Assembly: GCF_001908105.1 (NCBI RefSeq)
Contig: NZ_MKGQ01000002.1
Coordinates: 319,190 to 349,854, forward strand
Origin: Xenorhabdus eapokensis
GTDB taxonomy: Bacteria > Pseudomonadota > Gammaproteobacteria > Enterobacterales > Enterobacteriaceae
DNA length: 30,665 nucleotides
Direction of reading: 5' to 3'
Each line of letters begins with the position of its first letter. Position 1 is the first letter of the stretch. The notes under the pieces were generated by a model that made no database searches, was not told where the DNA came from, and was given only the letters and a program-made list of their open reading frames with translations. A program made the position numbers and the translations under genes. Shown here in pieces: positions 8,376-16,185 of the stretch.

Positions 8376-8776
8376 TAATCATTCATACCCTGCGAGTTAC
8401 ACTGAGCGAAGATTACTGGGGGTTGATCACTATCGATAGTAAGAGGGATTCTTTGAGCCTCCTTATTATCAGTTAATTTTTTATATCTTTTTACAGCTTA
8501 GGTAAAGTTAAGAGTGTCCGTTTTGGTGGGGGCAAATACATTTACAAAATTGGGGTAACTTAATATTATTACAAGAGTTTTTGCACAGTAAGAGAGTGAG
8601 CGTTTTTTAAACTTAATTTGTATGCAATGTAATCCAATTTCAAGCAATAAATGAACAGCTTGGTTTTGTTTATATGTTGACTGGTTCTTCATTTAATCAG
8701 ATTGTTTAAAATTTATCCTTTTACGCTCTCGCCCTGAATTTCTGCAAAATATTATTAAATCATAACGGAGGTATTA

Positions 8777-11320
8777 ATGGATAACCGGTTACTTGTTATA
8801 AAAGATGAAAATCATTCAGCAAATCCAGATATGGGGTTAGTAATTCCATTATCACATTATAATCTAGATGGAAGTTTGGAGGATATTCAATCCAGTGAGT
8901 TTCCAAATGGTGCTATTTTTGTCTCTAAAAATTTTATGAGTATTAATCAGTCTTTTAAAAGTGATGAAATATTCATCATTAATGAATATTTTGAAAGTGA
9001 CGATGATGATTGGAAAAGAAATCCAAGATTACAAAAACACTATACTTTAGGGAATAAGAGTGAGCGTTTAGAGAGGCATTTGTTTATCCCTATTTTGAAT
9101 ATTGATCTTCCAGACATTGCAACAGGGTTTATAGACTATCCATTTGACTTACCAAATAATTATTTTTTTATTGGAGATAAGGAAAATATTTATGGCCCAT
9201 TTAAGGCAACTAAGCAGGATGATAGTTGGTTGCTTTCACCTTTAACAACGCCATCACCCTTGCAGCTTAATACTGATTACATTGCTAAAATTCCGCTTTC
9301 AGAACTGAAGAAATATAATCGATTGGTTACAATTAAAGTAAAAGGTTCTGAAAAGTCCTTTTTAAGAAACTTGAAGGATATTTCAGCAATTTCTTTTGAG
9401 CAGATTGATTATATATCTGACGTGAGACTTATCTCATATTTTACTAAAAATAATTTTGGTAAAGGGAAAAGTTATCTTTTAGGAAAAAGTGAAGCTCAGA
9501 GGCTTTCACAAGGCATTGAAGAATATGTTAAAAAAAATAAGGCATTAAGTAATAATGAGAGGCTCGAACGCCTTAAAAATCTATTATCTGATTTTTTAGA
9601 TAAAAGTGACTATGGTCATGATATTATAAGCGAATATTTAACAGATAATAGAGAAGGTAGTATTTATCTAAATAATTATTTTGAAAAAAATAGAGATCTA
9701 TTATTAAAAGAAAAAAATGCAGAATTAGAAAAAAATTTTATTAATAAAAAAAATGAACTTAATACTGAAATTAAAGAGATAGAAAAGCTGGTTTTTTCAA
9801 AAAAAGAAGAACTGGCACATGTGAATCAGAGGGTTGAGTTTGAAAAGAAAAAAGCAAAAGAAAGAATTGAGGAAATTAAAAAACAGTCAGATGAAGATGC
9901 GCACCAAGCTCTTCTTGAAAAGCAAAAGGAATTGACTGAAGAAAATTTAAAATTAGAAAAGAGTATCAATGAGCATAAGAAAACTATTGATACATTTTTA
10001 TCTTCGCATGAAAGCATAAAAGAGTTTAATTCTTTAAATAAAGAGTTAGATTATTTAAAGCGTCGTAAGCAAGAAATGGAAACTGAAAACCGTGTGATTG
10101 AAAATGCTTTTATAACTCAAAAGGCAATGTTGGAATCACCTCAGTTACCAGATAAATTAGCAGAAATAAGCACGCTAACTACAATTTTACGTGGCGATAA
10201 GAAAAAAAATGATATAGCCCCTATTATTATTAATGACATTCAAAAATCGAATATTTCATTTGAGAAAGATAATAGAAGTGATTATATTAATTATCTTATT
10301 CAATGTTTTGATACTGATGGTGGAAGAACATTCTCATTTGATGAAATGGCAAATTTGGTGATATGTACATCACAATCACTTATGACTATTTTAGCTGGCC
10401 CTCCTGGAACAGGTAAAACATCTACTGCTATACGTTTGGCAAAACACTTAAAATTAACAGATGATGACTTCAGATTTAATGGAACTAATTTTTTAAATAT
10501 TGCAGTAGGAAGAGCTTGGGTATCCGGGCGAGATATTTTAGGCTTTTATAATTCTCTCAAGGACACTTACCAGCCAGCTAGAACTGGATTATATGAGTTT
10601 CTAAAAAATGAGAAAAATAATGATTTTTTAAAACTTATTCTTTTAGATGAAGCTAACTTATCCAGTATAGAACATTATTGGTCAGATTTCTTGGGTATGT
10701 GTGATCCTGAGGGGATAAATAGAATGATCGATACAGGTATTCCTAATAACAATGAACGCCATGTTAATATAGGTAAAAATATACGGTTTATTGCAACTAT
10801 AAATAATGACTCTACAACAGAGAGGCTATCTCCTAGATTAATTGATAGGGTACCTGTGATAACGATGGATCATAATTTGAATTTTAGTGGGATACCATCA
10901 CAATTTAACAATTATGATGGAGCTGTGGATTTTTCAAAATTAGATGAATGCTTCAATATTTCATCTGTAGATGCTTCTTTTACACAAGAGGAGCAAAATG
11001 TTTTAAATAATATTATTGAAACACTTGCTGTACCACTTAAAAGAACTACTTCAATAAGAGTAAGTCAGCGAAAAATTAATGCAATGAAACGTTATTGCCA
11101 TATCGCAAATGAAATTGAAGAAATGCGTACACCTCCTTTAGATTATGCGGTTAGCCAGCATGTTTTACCATTAATTGAAGGATATGGAAGTGCTTTTAAA
11201 GATAGATTAGTTGATTTAGAACAGAAGCTAAGTGAGTATGATTTTACTATTTCTAAAACTGCTTTAAATAATATAATAAATCATGGTGATATTTTTGGTG
11301 ATTCTTATTCATTTTTCTAA
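8777..11320 (+). CDS. McrB-like AAA+ motor protein with long coiled coil
   Basis: 847 residues in three parts. Residues 1-230 are a domain I do not recognise, probably the target-sensing part by analogy with McrB. Residues about 300-460 are strongly charged (K/E-rich) and predicted coiled coil. Residues about 500-790 are an AAA+ NTPase of the McrB clade: Walker A GPPGTGKT (541-548), Walker B ILLDEAN (621-627), and a sensor/arginine region TINNDSTTERLSPRLIDR (674-691). McrB's GTP-signature MNTADR is replaced by INNDST, so nucleotide preference is open. The ribosome binding site GGAGG is well spaced. The nuclease partner follows without a gap. Known McrB proteins form hexameric rings that drive McrC cleavage of modified or foreign nucleic acid; a defence role is inferred. 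The gene is visibly more A+T-rich than the alpha gene. The coiled-coil insertion recalls the CoCoNuT branch of McrBC systems, but membership is unproven. Confidence 0.82.
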   Translation: MDNRLLVIKDENHSANPDMGLVIPLSHYNLDGSLEDIQSSEFPNGAIFVSKNFMSINQSFKSDEIFIINEYFESDDDDWKRNPRLQKHYTLGNKSERLERHLFIPILNIDLPDIATGFIDYPFDLPNNYFFIGDKENIYGPFKATKQDDSWLLSPLTTPSPLQLNTDYIAKIPLSELKKYNRLVTIKVKGSEKSFLRNLKDISAISFEQIDYISDVRLISYFTKNNFGKGKSYLLGKSEAQRLSQGIEEYVKKNKALSNNERLERLKNLLSDFLDKSDYGHDIISEYLTDNREGSIYLNNYFEKNRDLLLKEKNAELEKNFINKKNELNTEIKEIEKLVFSKKEELAHVNQRVEFEKKKAKERIEEIKKQSDEDAHQALLEKQKELTEENLKLEKSINEHKKTIDTFLSSHESIKEFNSLNKELDYLKRRKQEMETENRVIENAFITQKAMLESPQLPDKLAEISTLTTILRGDKKKNDIAPIIINDIQKSNISFEKDNRSDYINYLIQCFDTDGGRTFSFDEMANLVICTSQSLMTILAGPPGTGKTSTAIRLAKHLKLTDDDFRFNGTNFLNIAVGRAWVSGRDILGFYNSLKDTYQPARTGLYEFLKNEKNNDFLKLILLDEANLSSIEHYWSDFLGMCDPEGINRMIDTGIPNNNERHVNIGKNIRFIATINNDSTTERLSPRLIDRVPVITMDHNLNFSGIPSQFNNYDGAVDFSKLDECFNISSVDASFTQEEQNVLNNIIETLAVPLKRTTSIRVSQRKINAMKRYCHIANEIEEMRTPPLDYAVSQHVLPLIEGYGSAFKDRLVDLEQKLSEYDFTISKTALNNIINHGDIFGDSYSFF

Positions 11321-11326
11321 GTGGTG

Positions 11327-13174
11327 ATGGCTATGTTGGAGTTTCAAATTTTAAATGGATCTCGGAAAGGGAGCACTATAGTGCTCCATTCGAGGGATCA
11401 TGCACAGCATGCTATGCCTTATCTACTTGAAGACGAAGCAGTTATTATTAATTTTAAAAGCAATATTGATTACTCACAAGTATCTTTACTTTTGCATGAA
11501 AATGAAGTTGAGTTCACTCAGTGTGAGTATGATTCAAAAAGTAATGCATGGATCTACTCTTGGATACCTAAAAGATTAGGAGGACGAATTTATGAAAGTT
11601 TTTTCCATAATTATTTTGGTGTTGCAGAACTGTATCTTATTTTATCAACTGGTGAGCAGCCGGAATATATTGAGTTAGAAAATCTTGATGTTTTGGCAAA
11701 AAAGATTAACGCAGAGCGTGTTGAACAAATGTTATCATTTTTGTCTAAGCATAATAATGAGGCGTTATGTGCATTTTTTAGAGTGCCCCGCCGTAATGCT
11801 GGCTACAAAGATGGTGACACCCCAGCCGATATTTTTCTAGAGTGGATCGAGCAGAATACTAATATACTGCTTAAACTTATTGATGATATTCTTGCAGAAC
11901 CTGTTAAAAAATTAATATCAACTTATAAACTAATTACCCCAACATTAAGTTCTAATATAGATGATCGAACGTTAGGATGGTTATGTGATAATGTTGAAGA
12001 GCTTTTTGAAACTGAAGATGAAGCAGGAGCAATTATTAATTTTAATGGTGATTATTTTGGTAGCAAAAAAATTAGGGAAAATGTACTTGTCAATGATACT
12101 GATATTTATGAGAATCAAGTAATACATGGATTTGTCCATACTTTAAAAATGTCAGTTTCAAGTTTACTTGCAGGATATGATTCTGACTCAATTACTAAAG
12201 AAAGTCGCACTGAGACTAATGGTTACATTAGTTTTTTTAGTCAACTTAAAAAGTTCCAGAGACAAATAAACCAGAGGAAAATAATAAAATGTAATGATAT
12301 TCTATTTTTATTAAATAGAATACAAAACAAAATACAAAAAGTAATACCAGTGAAAAGAAGAATTGTTGGTCTTCCATCATTAACAATGAAAGTTAAATAT
12401 AATCGTGCTTATCTTTCTCTTTTTAATAAAATAATCAGTTGGTATAGATTTGGTAGCCCTGACTGGAGCAAACAAGAGGAACTTCTATCTATCAAAAGCA
12501 TTCCTAAATTATTTGAATATTACTGTTTGTTTTATCTAAAAGAACAATTAGATAACAATTTAAAAATGCAACCGATATTAGAAAGTGAAGATGGAAAATT
12601 AGATTTTTCTTATCAAGTTAGAGAAGCTGAGATTTCATTGCAATATGAACCTAAATATTGGATGTCTAAAAATAAAAATTCTGAGGCAGCTGATTTAGTT
12701 AATACTGAGGGATGGACATTATATAATGATTCATTGCGCATAAGAAATCATCATAAAATATTTTCCTATCGTTCTCCTGATTTTGTTTTTAGAGTAAGAA
12801 AAGGAAACTGCATATTCCATTATATTTTAGATGCAAAATATACTACTCCTAAAAAAGCATTTTCACATTATTTGCCAGAATTAACATTGAAATATGTTCA
12901 TGGATTACATTCAAGAGATGGCGAAAGTACTTTATTAGGTTTGACATTAATTATTCCACATGAAGAATCGAAAGTTAACCATTTTCACGGGGATGACTTT
13001 AATATAATTTCATCTAAACCGGTAATTCCTGCATTGAATATTGCTTTAGTGACGCCGGGAAATGAATTTTCAGGGAACGATGATTTTGAAATAGTTGTAG
13101 ATAAGATTTTGAGTTTGATGTTAAAAAATGAGAATGGGGCTGAAAACAGAAATCAATATTTAAGGTTGACTTAG
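11327..13174 (+). CDS. DUF2357 / McrC-like PD-(D/E)XK nuclease subunit
   Basis: About 615 residues. The N-terminal and central parts fit DUF2357, the McrC-like region that docks on the AAA+ partner. The C-terminal part carries a PD-(D/E)XK core: counting from the first GTG at 11321, the helix with Glu399 in PKLFEYYCLFYLK, then Pro486-Asp487 in SPDFVFRV, then Asp504-Ala-Lys506 in YILDAKY. The upstream stop ends at 11320 and a run of GTG GTG ATG GCT ATG follows, so the genes are translationally coupled. ATG 11327 or 11333 is more likely than the GTG at 11321. Expected role: endonuclease stimulated by the McrB-like ring, hence restriction of phage or other foreign DNA. No methyltransferase is present, consistent with modification-dependent or sequence-independent targeting. 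Confidence 0.8.
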   Translation: MAMLEFQILNGSRKGSTIVLHSRDHAQHAMPYLLEDEAVIINFKSNIDYSQVSLLLHENEVEFTQCEYDSKSNAWIYSWIPKRLGGRIYESFFHNYFGVAELYLILSTGEQPEYIELENLDVLAKKINAERVEQMLSFLSKHNNEALCAFFRVPRRNAGYKDGDTPADIFLEWIEQNTNILLKLIDDILAEPVKKLISTYKLITPTLSSNIDDRTLGWLCDNVEELFETEDEAGAIINFNGDYFGSKKIRENVLVNDTDIYENQVIHGFVHTLKMSVSSLLAGYDSDSITKESRTETNGYISFFSQLKKFQRQINQRKIIKCNDILFLLNRIQNKIQKVIPVKRRIVGLPSLTMKVKYNRAYLSLFNKIISWYRFGSPDWSKQEELLSIKSIPKLFEYYCLFYLKEQLDNNLKMQPILESEDGKLDFSYQVREAEISLQYEPKYWMSKNKNSEAADLVNTEGWTLYNDSLRIRNHHKIFSYRSPDFVFRVRKGNCIFHYILDAKYTTPKKAFSHYLPELTLKYVHGLHSRDGESTLLGLTLIIPHEESKVNHFHGDDFNIISSKPVIPALNIALVTPGNEFSGNDDFEIVVDKILSLMLKNENGAENRNQYLRLT

Positions 13175-13207
13175 ATTTAAATTGCGTTTTAATGAATTTT
13201 TTAATAA

Positions 13208-13237
13208 AAACGCCCACTGTTTTAAATAAGGGCGTTT
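13208..13237 (+). terminator. terminator of the McrBC-like operon
   Basis: AAACGCCC (13208-13215) and GGGCGTTT (13230-13237) are perfect arms about 35 bases past the stop codon; the right arm ends in TTT and is followed by AGTTG. No further gene in this orientation reads on, supporting a two-gene transcription unit. Confidence 0.65.
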
Positions 13238-13639
13238 AGTTGTCTAAATTTTATTTAGATAGTTTGGGGACTTGGATTCACATATTAAGTGCAACACCGT
13301 AATTTTAAAGTTTTTTACTTGGAGTACTTTGGAGATATCACAATCATAATTTCTTCACCTTGCTCAGCTATACTCGTTTCATCAGTATCGTCTCTTCCGT
13401 TTTAGTGCCACTGTGTAGTTATCTGAATCCTTATCTAAAATTCAAGCTAAAAATAGATTGTCGATATAACTCAACTAGTTGCACCAACACACAATGGGGC
13501 TTAAATGAGTTAAAGTAAACTGTCAAAATTAGTCATTTTATGAAATTATCTTTGACAGATTAAATTCTAATTAATCCATAACATAAGTTGTTGACCCTAC
13601 TCACCACAGCCGCTAATATTCCACTTACACTAATGATCC

Positions 13640-13742
13640 ATCGCCTGTCAGGATCGCCTTCGGGTGGCGAAACAAAACTCTCGTAGCCTGAAAGAGAGAG
13701 CAATAATTGCGGTACATCTGCCCACCTTTGGAAGCAGATATT
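13640..13742 (+). ncRNA. candidate P4 cI / C4-type antisense immunity RNA
   Basis: Three hairpins lie in a row: TCGCC/GGCGA around TTCGGGT (13654-13670), CTCTC/GAGAG (13678-13698) and ATCTGC/GCAGAT around CCACCTTTGGAA (13716-13739). The order, the GGTGGCGA arm and the CCCACCTTTGG loop resemble my recollection of C4 antisense RNAs of P1/P4-type elements. A complementary target, TCGCCACC (14698-14705), sits just before the Ner-like gene, and 14688-14702 resembles the left arm of hairpin 1. In P1 and P4 such RNAs terminate early transcription by base pairing. The assignment is from pattern and context only. Confidence 0.45.
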
Positions 13743-14083
13743 GTCAAGACACCTAAACCCTCGTCTGGCAATGAAGGTCTTTTAAACTAATAGATAATCC
13801 AAAAGGATATCTTTATCTGGTTACCTAAGTGTATTGAACGTGGATTTATACACTGGCGTTTCAAATCAACATAAATTCTATTTATCCTCAATGATCAAAG
13901 GGATAGCTTTTGCGCATCCGTTCATACTTTTTTCTATTCCTGTTTGAATTATTCAACAGACAATTTTTCTACAGCTAATCCATTAACATGACTATCGTTT
14001 GACATTTAACCTTACGGTGTTTTGCTATGTCTGATGGCACTTCAACGCTTGCACAACCTTTGCTGATTGTTTGCGGAACTTAA

Positions 14084-14122
14084 GGCGTCACTTTTGGCAG
14101 GTTTACCGCTGAAAGTGACGCC
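14084..14122. repeat. perfect 11-bp inverted repeat
   Basis: GGCGTCACTTT and AAAGTGACGCC, 17-nt loop. Possible attenuator hairpin in the early-operon leader; there is no T-run. Confidence 0.75.
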
Positions 14123-14502
14123 GCAGCCAAAGAACAATGCAACCCTGACAGGCTCATGGCTGCTTAACCCCGCAGTGAATCTGACACTGCATTTTATAGA
14201 TTGAAAAAGGAGAAATTGACGATATCGAGGCTGGCCTTTAGCCGGTGGGGATGACCTGTTAATACAGGCGGCAGTACTGTGTACTCAACCGATATCCCGC
14301 AATACCTCAACTTGCGTTCACTCTGGCGCACAGATATCGATCAAGGGCAAGGCAGACATTTTTTGTTTTGTCCGAATTGTCGCGCGCCAGAGATTGCATG
14401 TTGTCAGGTATAAGTAAAAAAATTGATGGGCTGGTTGATTGAAAAATTAAGCATTCGGAATGTTGAGAGTGTTTATAGTCGTTAAACTTAGCCGTTCGGT
14501 TA

Positions 14503-14745
14503 TTGAGTCCGATAATACAATCAGTTAAAGTATTCCCGCCATTGGCACAATCCAATGGTCAAGGCGTCGCGGCCTTGTGTTCACAGACACTGGTAAGAAG
14601 TTTTACCAGTGTGCCTGCATTCGCCCTTTCAATGGTGATTCAGGCGGGGGAGGCTATGCCTCGCTGGTGTGAACCCAGTCCGCGAACCCTGTCTGAATCG
14701 CCACCATCAATATTAATTAATGGAAGGGGTAGCAGGAATGAATAA
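14503..14745 (+). CDS. Ash/Icd-like small protein ORF of P4-type elements
   Basis: 80 residues if started at 14503. The stretch SFTSVPAFALSMVIQAGEAMPRW resembles the start of the Ash/Icd-like proteins often found upstream of regulators in P4-type elements of enterics. The typical C-terminal half (after a T-E-A-A-x-M motif) is missing, so it may be a truncated or frame-disrupted copy. It overlaps the Ner-like start by 8 bases. The first codons coincide with an unusual Met-rich frame without an obvious ribosome binding site, so the true start is uncertain. Function of Ash-family proteins is poorly defined; ties to host inhibition are only historical. Confidence 0.4.
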   Translation: MSPIIQSVKVFPPLAQSNGQGVAALCSQTLVRSFTSVPAFALSMVIQAGEAMPRWCEPSPRTLSESPPSILINGRGSRNE

Positions 14746-15004
14746 CAATGTTAAAAATGACTGGCATCAAGCCGATATTATTGCTGCGTTACGTAAACGA
14801 GGTACAACTTTAGCGGCTGTCTCTCGTGAGTCGGGACTCAGTTCATCTACACTAGCAAACACTCTCAGTCGTCCCTGGCCTAAAGGCGAATGGATAATCG
14901 CAGATTATCTCGGTATACATCCCTCTGAAATCTGGCCTAGCCGTTACTTTGATATGTATGGTCGGTTAATTGAACGTAAGGTTCGCGATAAACCACAGGA
15001 ATAA
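14738..15004 (+). CDS. Ner/SfsB-family winged-helix DNA-binding regulator
   Basis: 88 residues from the Met at 14738. Full-length match to Ner-like proteins: DWHQADIIAALRKRGTTLAA, then SGLSSSTLANTL, then RPWPKGEWIIADYLGIHPSEIWPSRY. The helix-turn-helix lies in the SRESGLSSSTLANTLSRP region. Mu Ner represses early transcription; E. coli SfsB (Nlp) is a homologue linked to maltose genes. GGAAGGGG 8 nt upstream supports 14738 over the ATG at 14720. Its place at the right of the element suggests control of the element's early promoter. The candidate antisense-RNA target lies in its leader. Confidence 0.9.
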   Translation: MNNNVKNDWHQADIIAALRKRGTTLAAVSRESGLSSSTLANTLSRPWPKGEWIIADYLGIHPSEIWPSRYFDMYGRLIERKVRDKPQE

Positions 15005-15190
15005 CCCGTTTTAATTTGTGATCTAGTTCTTAAAAATGATAAATGTTTATATGAAGCCTTGAGCGTGAAATGGCAGCCAAATTTGACCATTTCCAAATCT
15101 CATGGCTTTTTTGCTTTAACGTGATGATTAAAAAGTTATAAATCTAATTTCCACGTAAAATCTACCAGACTTGATGTAGCAAAATAATGT

Positions 15191-15209
15191 GGGGGTACAA
15201 CTGGGGGTA
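15191..15209 (+). repeat. integrase arm-type repeats, right end
   Basis: Two direct copies of GGGGGTA spaced 12 bp, matching the repeats at 3972-4032 beside the tRNA. Confidence 0.55.
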
Positions 15210-15270
15210 TGTGATTTTTTTAATAAAATTAATTTATTAAATATTAATATGTTAACATACCAGTATTGTG

Positions 15271-15282
15271 CTCTCCTCTTCC
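15271..15282 (+). other. candidate attR core / junction of tandem elements
   Basis: CTCTCCTCTTCC matches 11 of 12 bases of the tRNA-Ser 3' end (3854-3865). The following 30 bases resemble those after the tRNA. The core is short, so the exact crossover is uncertain. Confidence 0.5.
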
Positions 15283-15373
15283 TAAAGTCCACTTTTTCAA
15301 ACAAAATCAATAAATAACAATAAATCCAAGTCTCCTAATATCTCCTAACATCTCCTGAAAGCGACATGAAATT

Positions 15374-15421
15374 GTGTATAGTTTTGTGTATAGTTTTTCC
15401 TATACACATATTCCTATACAC
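15374..15421. repeat. arm-type repeats of the second integrase
   Basis: GTGTATAG at 15374 and 15386, and its complement CTATACAC at 15400 and 15414, just upstream of the integrase start. Different from the GGGGGTA repeats of element 1, so the two integrases probably have different arm specificities. Confidence 0.65.
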
Positions 15422-15433
15422 ATGGGTGAAATG

Positions 15434-15655
15434 ATGAAGCTAACAGACGTGGCAATTAAAAGAGCTAAGCCAGAAGCAAAAGCTTATACTCTCTCCGATG
15501 GAAACGGTCTTTGGTTGTTAATAGAACCGAATGGATCCAGAGGTTGGCGATTCCGTTATCGTTTTGAGGGTAAGCAGAAAATGCTATCTTTGGGTACTTA
15601 CCCTGAAGTGCCTTTAGCGGAAGCAAGGAAAAGGGGTCATGTATTAAATAGTTAG
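15434..15655 (+). pseudogene. second P4-type integrase, truncated after ~65 codons
   Basis: From the Met at 15434 it encodes K-L-T-D-V-A-I-K-R-A-K-P, LSDGNGLWLLIEPNGSRGWR and GKQKMLSLGTYPEVPLAEAR, the N-terminal DUF4102 arm-binding domain of a P4-type integrase. It clearly differs from the integrase at 4063. Similarity ends at about 15630 (E-A-R-K-R), where IS1-family sequence begins; the frame then runs into the IS and stops at 15653-15655. The whole catalytic domain is gone. It marks the left end of a second element inserted in tandem at the same tRNA and since destroyed. Confidence 0.9.
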
Positions 15656-15903
15656 ATTAAATATCAAAAATAGTACTCACGCTCAATGAAAGTCCCTATC
15701 ACTTTATCGTGCATCTCCTCTGATTTAGAGTAGCCTATCGTTTTGCGATTCAGTCTTTTGATTCGAGTACGATGAGTTAAATTCGTTCTCTCTATGCGTT
15801 GGATGAACGTCTTTCCCGTAAGATGATCCTCTTCGGGAAGAATGTCATAAACCCCGTAATCATCCGTACAATAAAATCGAATATTAAAGGGTGAAGTGGT
15901 CAC
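15632..15903 (-). pseudogene. IS1-family remnant (C-terminal part of InsB)
   Basis: The minus-strand ORF ending at 15664 encodes PFNIRFYCTDDYGVYDILP, then FIQRIERTNLTHRTRIKRLNR, then SKSEEMHDKVIGTF. This matches the last ~75 residues of IS1 InsB, including the TDD/TDG catalytic Asp region and QRIERxNL. The N-terminal half and insA are missing. GGTCATGTATTAAATAGTTAG at about 15632 would be the IS end inside integrase 2. The other end is cut by the IS110 fragment. Confidence 0.85.
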
Positions 15904-16022
15904 CCCCCTGTAGGCGTACGCTCACCGGTATCGATCTCGGCAAGCATTCTTTTCATGTCCATTGTCAGGACAAGTCTGGCAAGCCACTGCTGCGTAAAAA
16001 GTTTACGCGTACCAAACTCATT
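15900..16022 (+). pseudogene. IS110-family transposase remnant (N-terminus only)
   Basis: The frame R-T-L-T-G-I-D-L-G-K-H-S-F-H-V-H-C-Q-D-K then GKPLLRKKFTRTKLI matches the start of IS110-type DEDD transposases (first catalytic Asp in GIDLGK). Similarity stops at about 16022; about 40 of ~340 residues are left. It is fused directly to the IS1 remnant, so one or both elements were lost by deletion. Confidence 0.82.
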
Positions 16023-16132
16023 TATCACACTATGTTGAAAAAAAGCCATATAATCAGTTTGATAAAAGCGGAAAATACAGTAATACTTGATTTTTCTGTT
16101 AATTATAAAGTACCACCTGTAATTTAAAGCGC

Positions 16133-16160
16133 TTTGCATCTCAGTATGAGATCTTACAAT
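16133..16160 (+). promoter_or_regulatory. candidate promoter of the cmlA-like gene with palindrome in the spacer
   Basis: TTTGCA (16133-16138), a 16-bp spacer and TACAAT (16155-16160) precede the leader ORF. A perfect palindrome ATCTCA-GTA-TGAGAT (16138-16152) fills the spacer and could be an operator. Confidence 0.5.
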
Positions 16161-16185
16161 ACGAATTCACTACAGGATAACCCAG

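Larger units (their letters stand above)
7820..8776. other. 957-bp gene-free replication/regulatory region
   Basis: No ORF with a family signature or plausible ribosome binding site was found on either strand. It holds the iteron array (7861-8083), an A+T-rich stretch (about 8010-8062) that could be an unwinding element, a 42-bp near-perfect palindrome (8152-8193) and a 10-bp inverted repeat with a 39-nt loop (8317-8375). A loosely repeated motif, GGGGTTGA plus ACTAT and TAG, occurs at about 8218 and 8419. The last 350 bases are A+T-rich and should include the promoter of the McrB-like gene. Confidence 0.6.
13238..14502. other. 1.3-kb region without a recognisable protein gene, rich in hairpins
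   Basis: No ORF here has a family signature. It contains the structured RNA candidate at 13640-13742, a perfect 11-bp inverted repeat (GGCGTCACTTT 14084-14094, AAAGTGACGCC 14112-14122) and a 6-bp hairpin GCAGTG/CACTGC (14172-14190) followed by ATTTTAT. In P4 the equivalent stretch is the leader of the immunity/early operon, where attenuation is controlled by cI RNA. This region looks like such a long, partly decayed leader upstream of the Ash-like and Ner-like genes. Confidence 0.55.
3854..15282 (+). mobile_element. P4-like integrative element (satellite/genomic island) at serT
   Basis: Boundaries are inferred. The left end is the tRNA 3' end (core CTCTCCTCCTCC at 3854-3865). The right end is a 12-bp copy with one mismatch (CTCTCCTCTTCC, 15271-15282). 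Both copies are followed by related sequence (AAAGTC, then ACTTTTT, then AAAATCAA). Inside are a P4-type integrase, alpha primase/helicase, iterons, a cI/C4-like RNA candidate, an Ash-like ORF and a Ner-like regulator, so the backbone resembles satellite phage P4. The cargo is an McrBC-like pair. No capsid-size, packaging or other helper-exploiting genes were found. Confidence 0.72.
15005..15433. other. right end of element 1 and attachment/promoter region of integrase 2
   Basis: No gene. Contents from left to right: two GGGGGTA repeats (15191, 15203), an A+T-rich stretch, the att-like core (15271-15282), three tandem decamers TCTCCTAATA, TCTCCTAACA, TCTCCTGAAA (15331-15360), and four 8-mers GTGTATAG/CTATACAC (15374-15421). 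Confidence 0.65.

Noticed and set aside
13640..13745. Possible retron msr/msd RNA
   Set aside because: No reverse transcriptase gene lies anywhere in the window, and the hairpins fit a P4/P1-type antisense RNA better.
14358..14419. A frame reading F-C-P-N-C-R-A-P-E that resembles the start of an Ogr/Delta zinc-finger activator
   Set aside because: Only one Cys pair is present, the rest of the family is missing and the frame stops after a few codons. It is too short to support a call.
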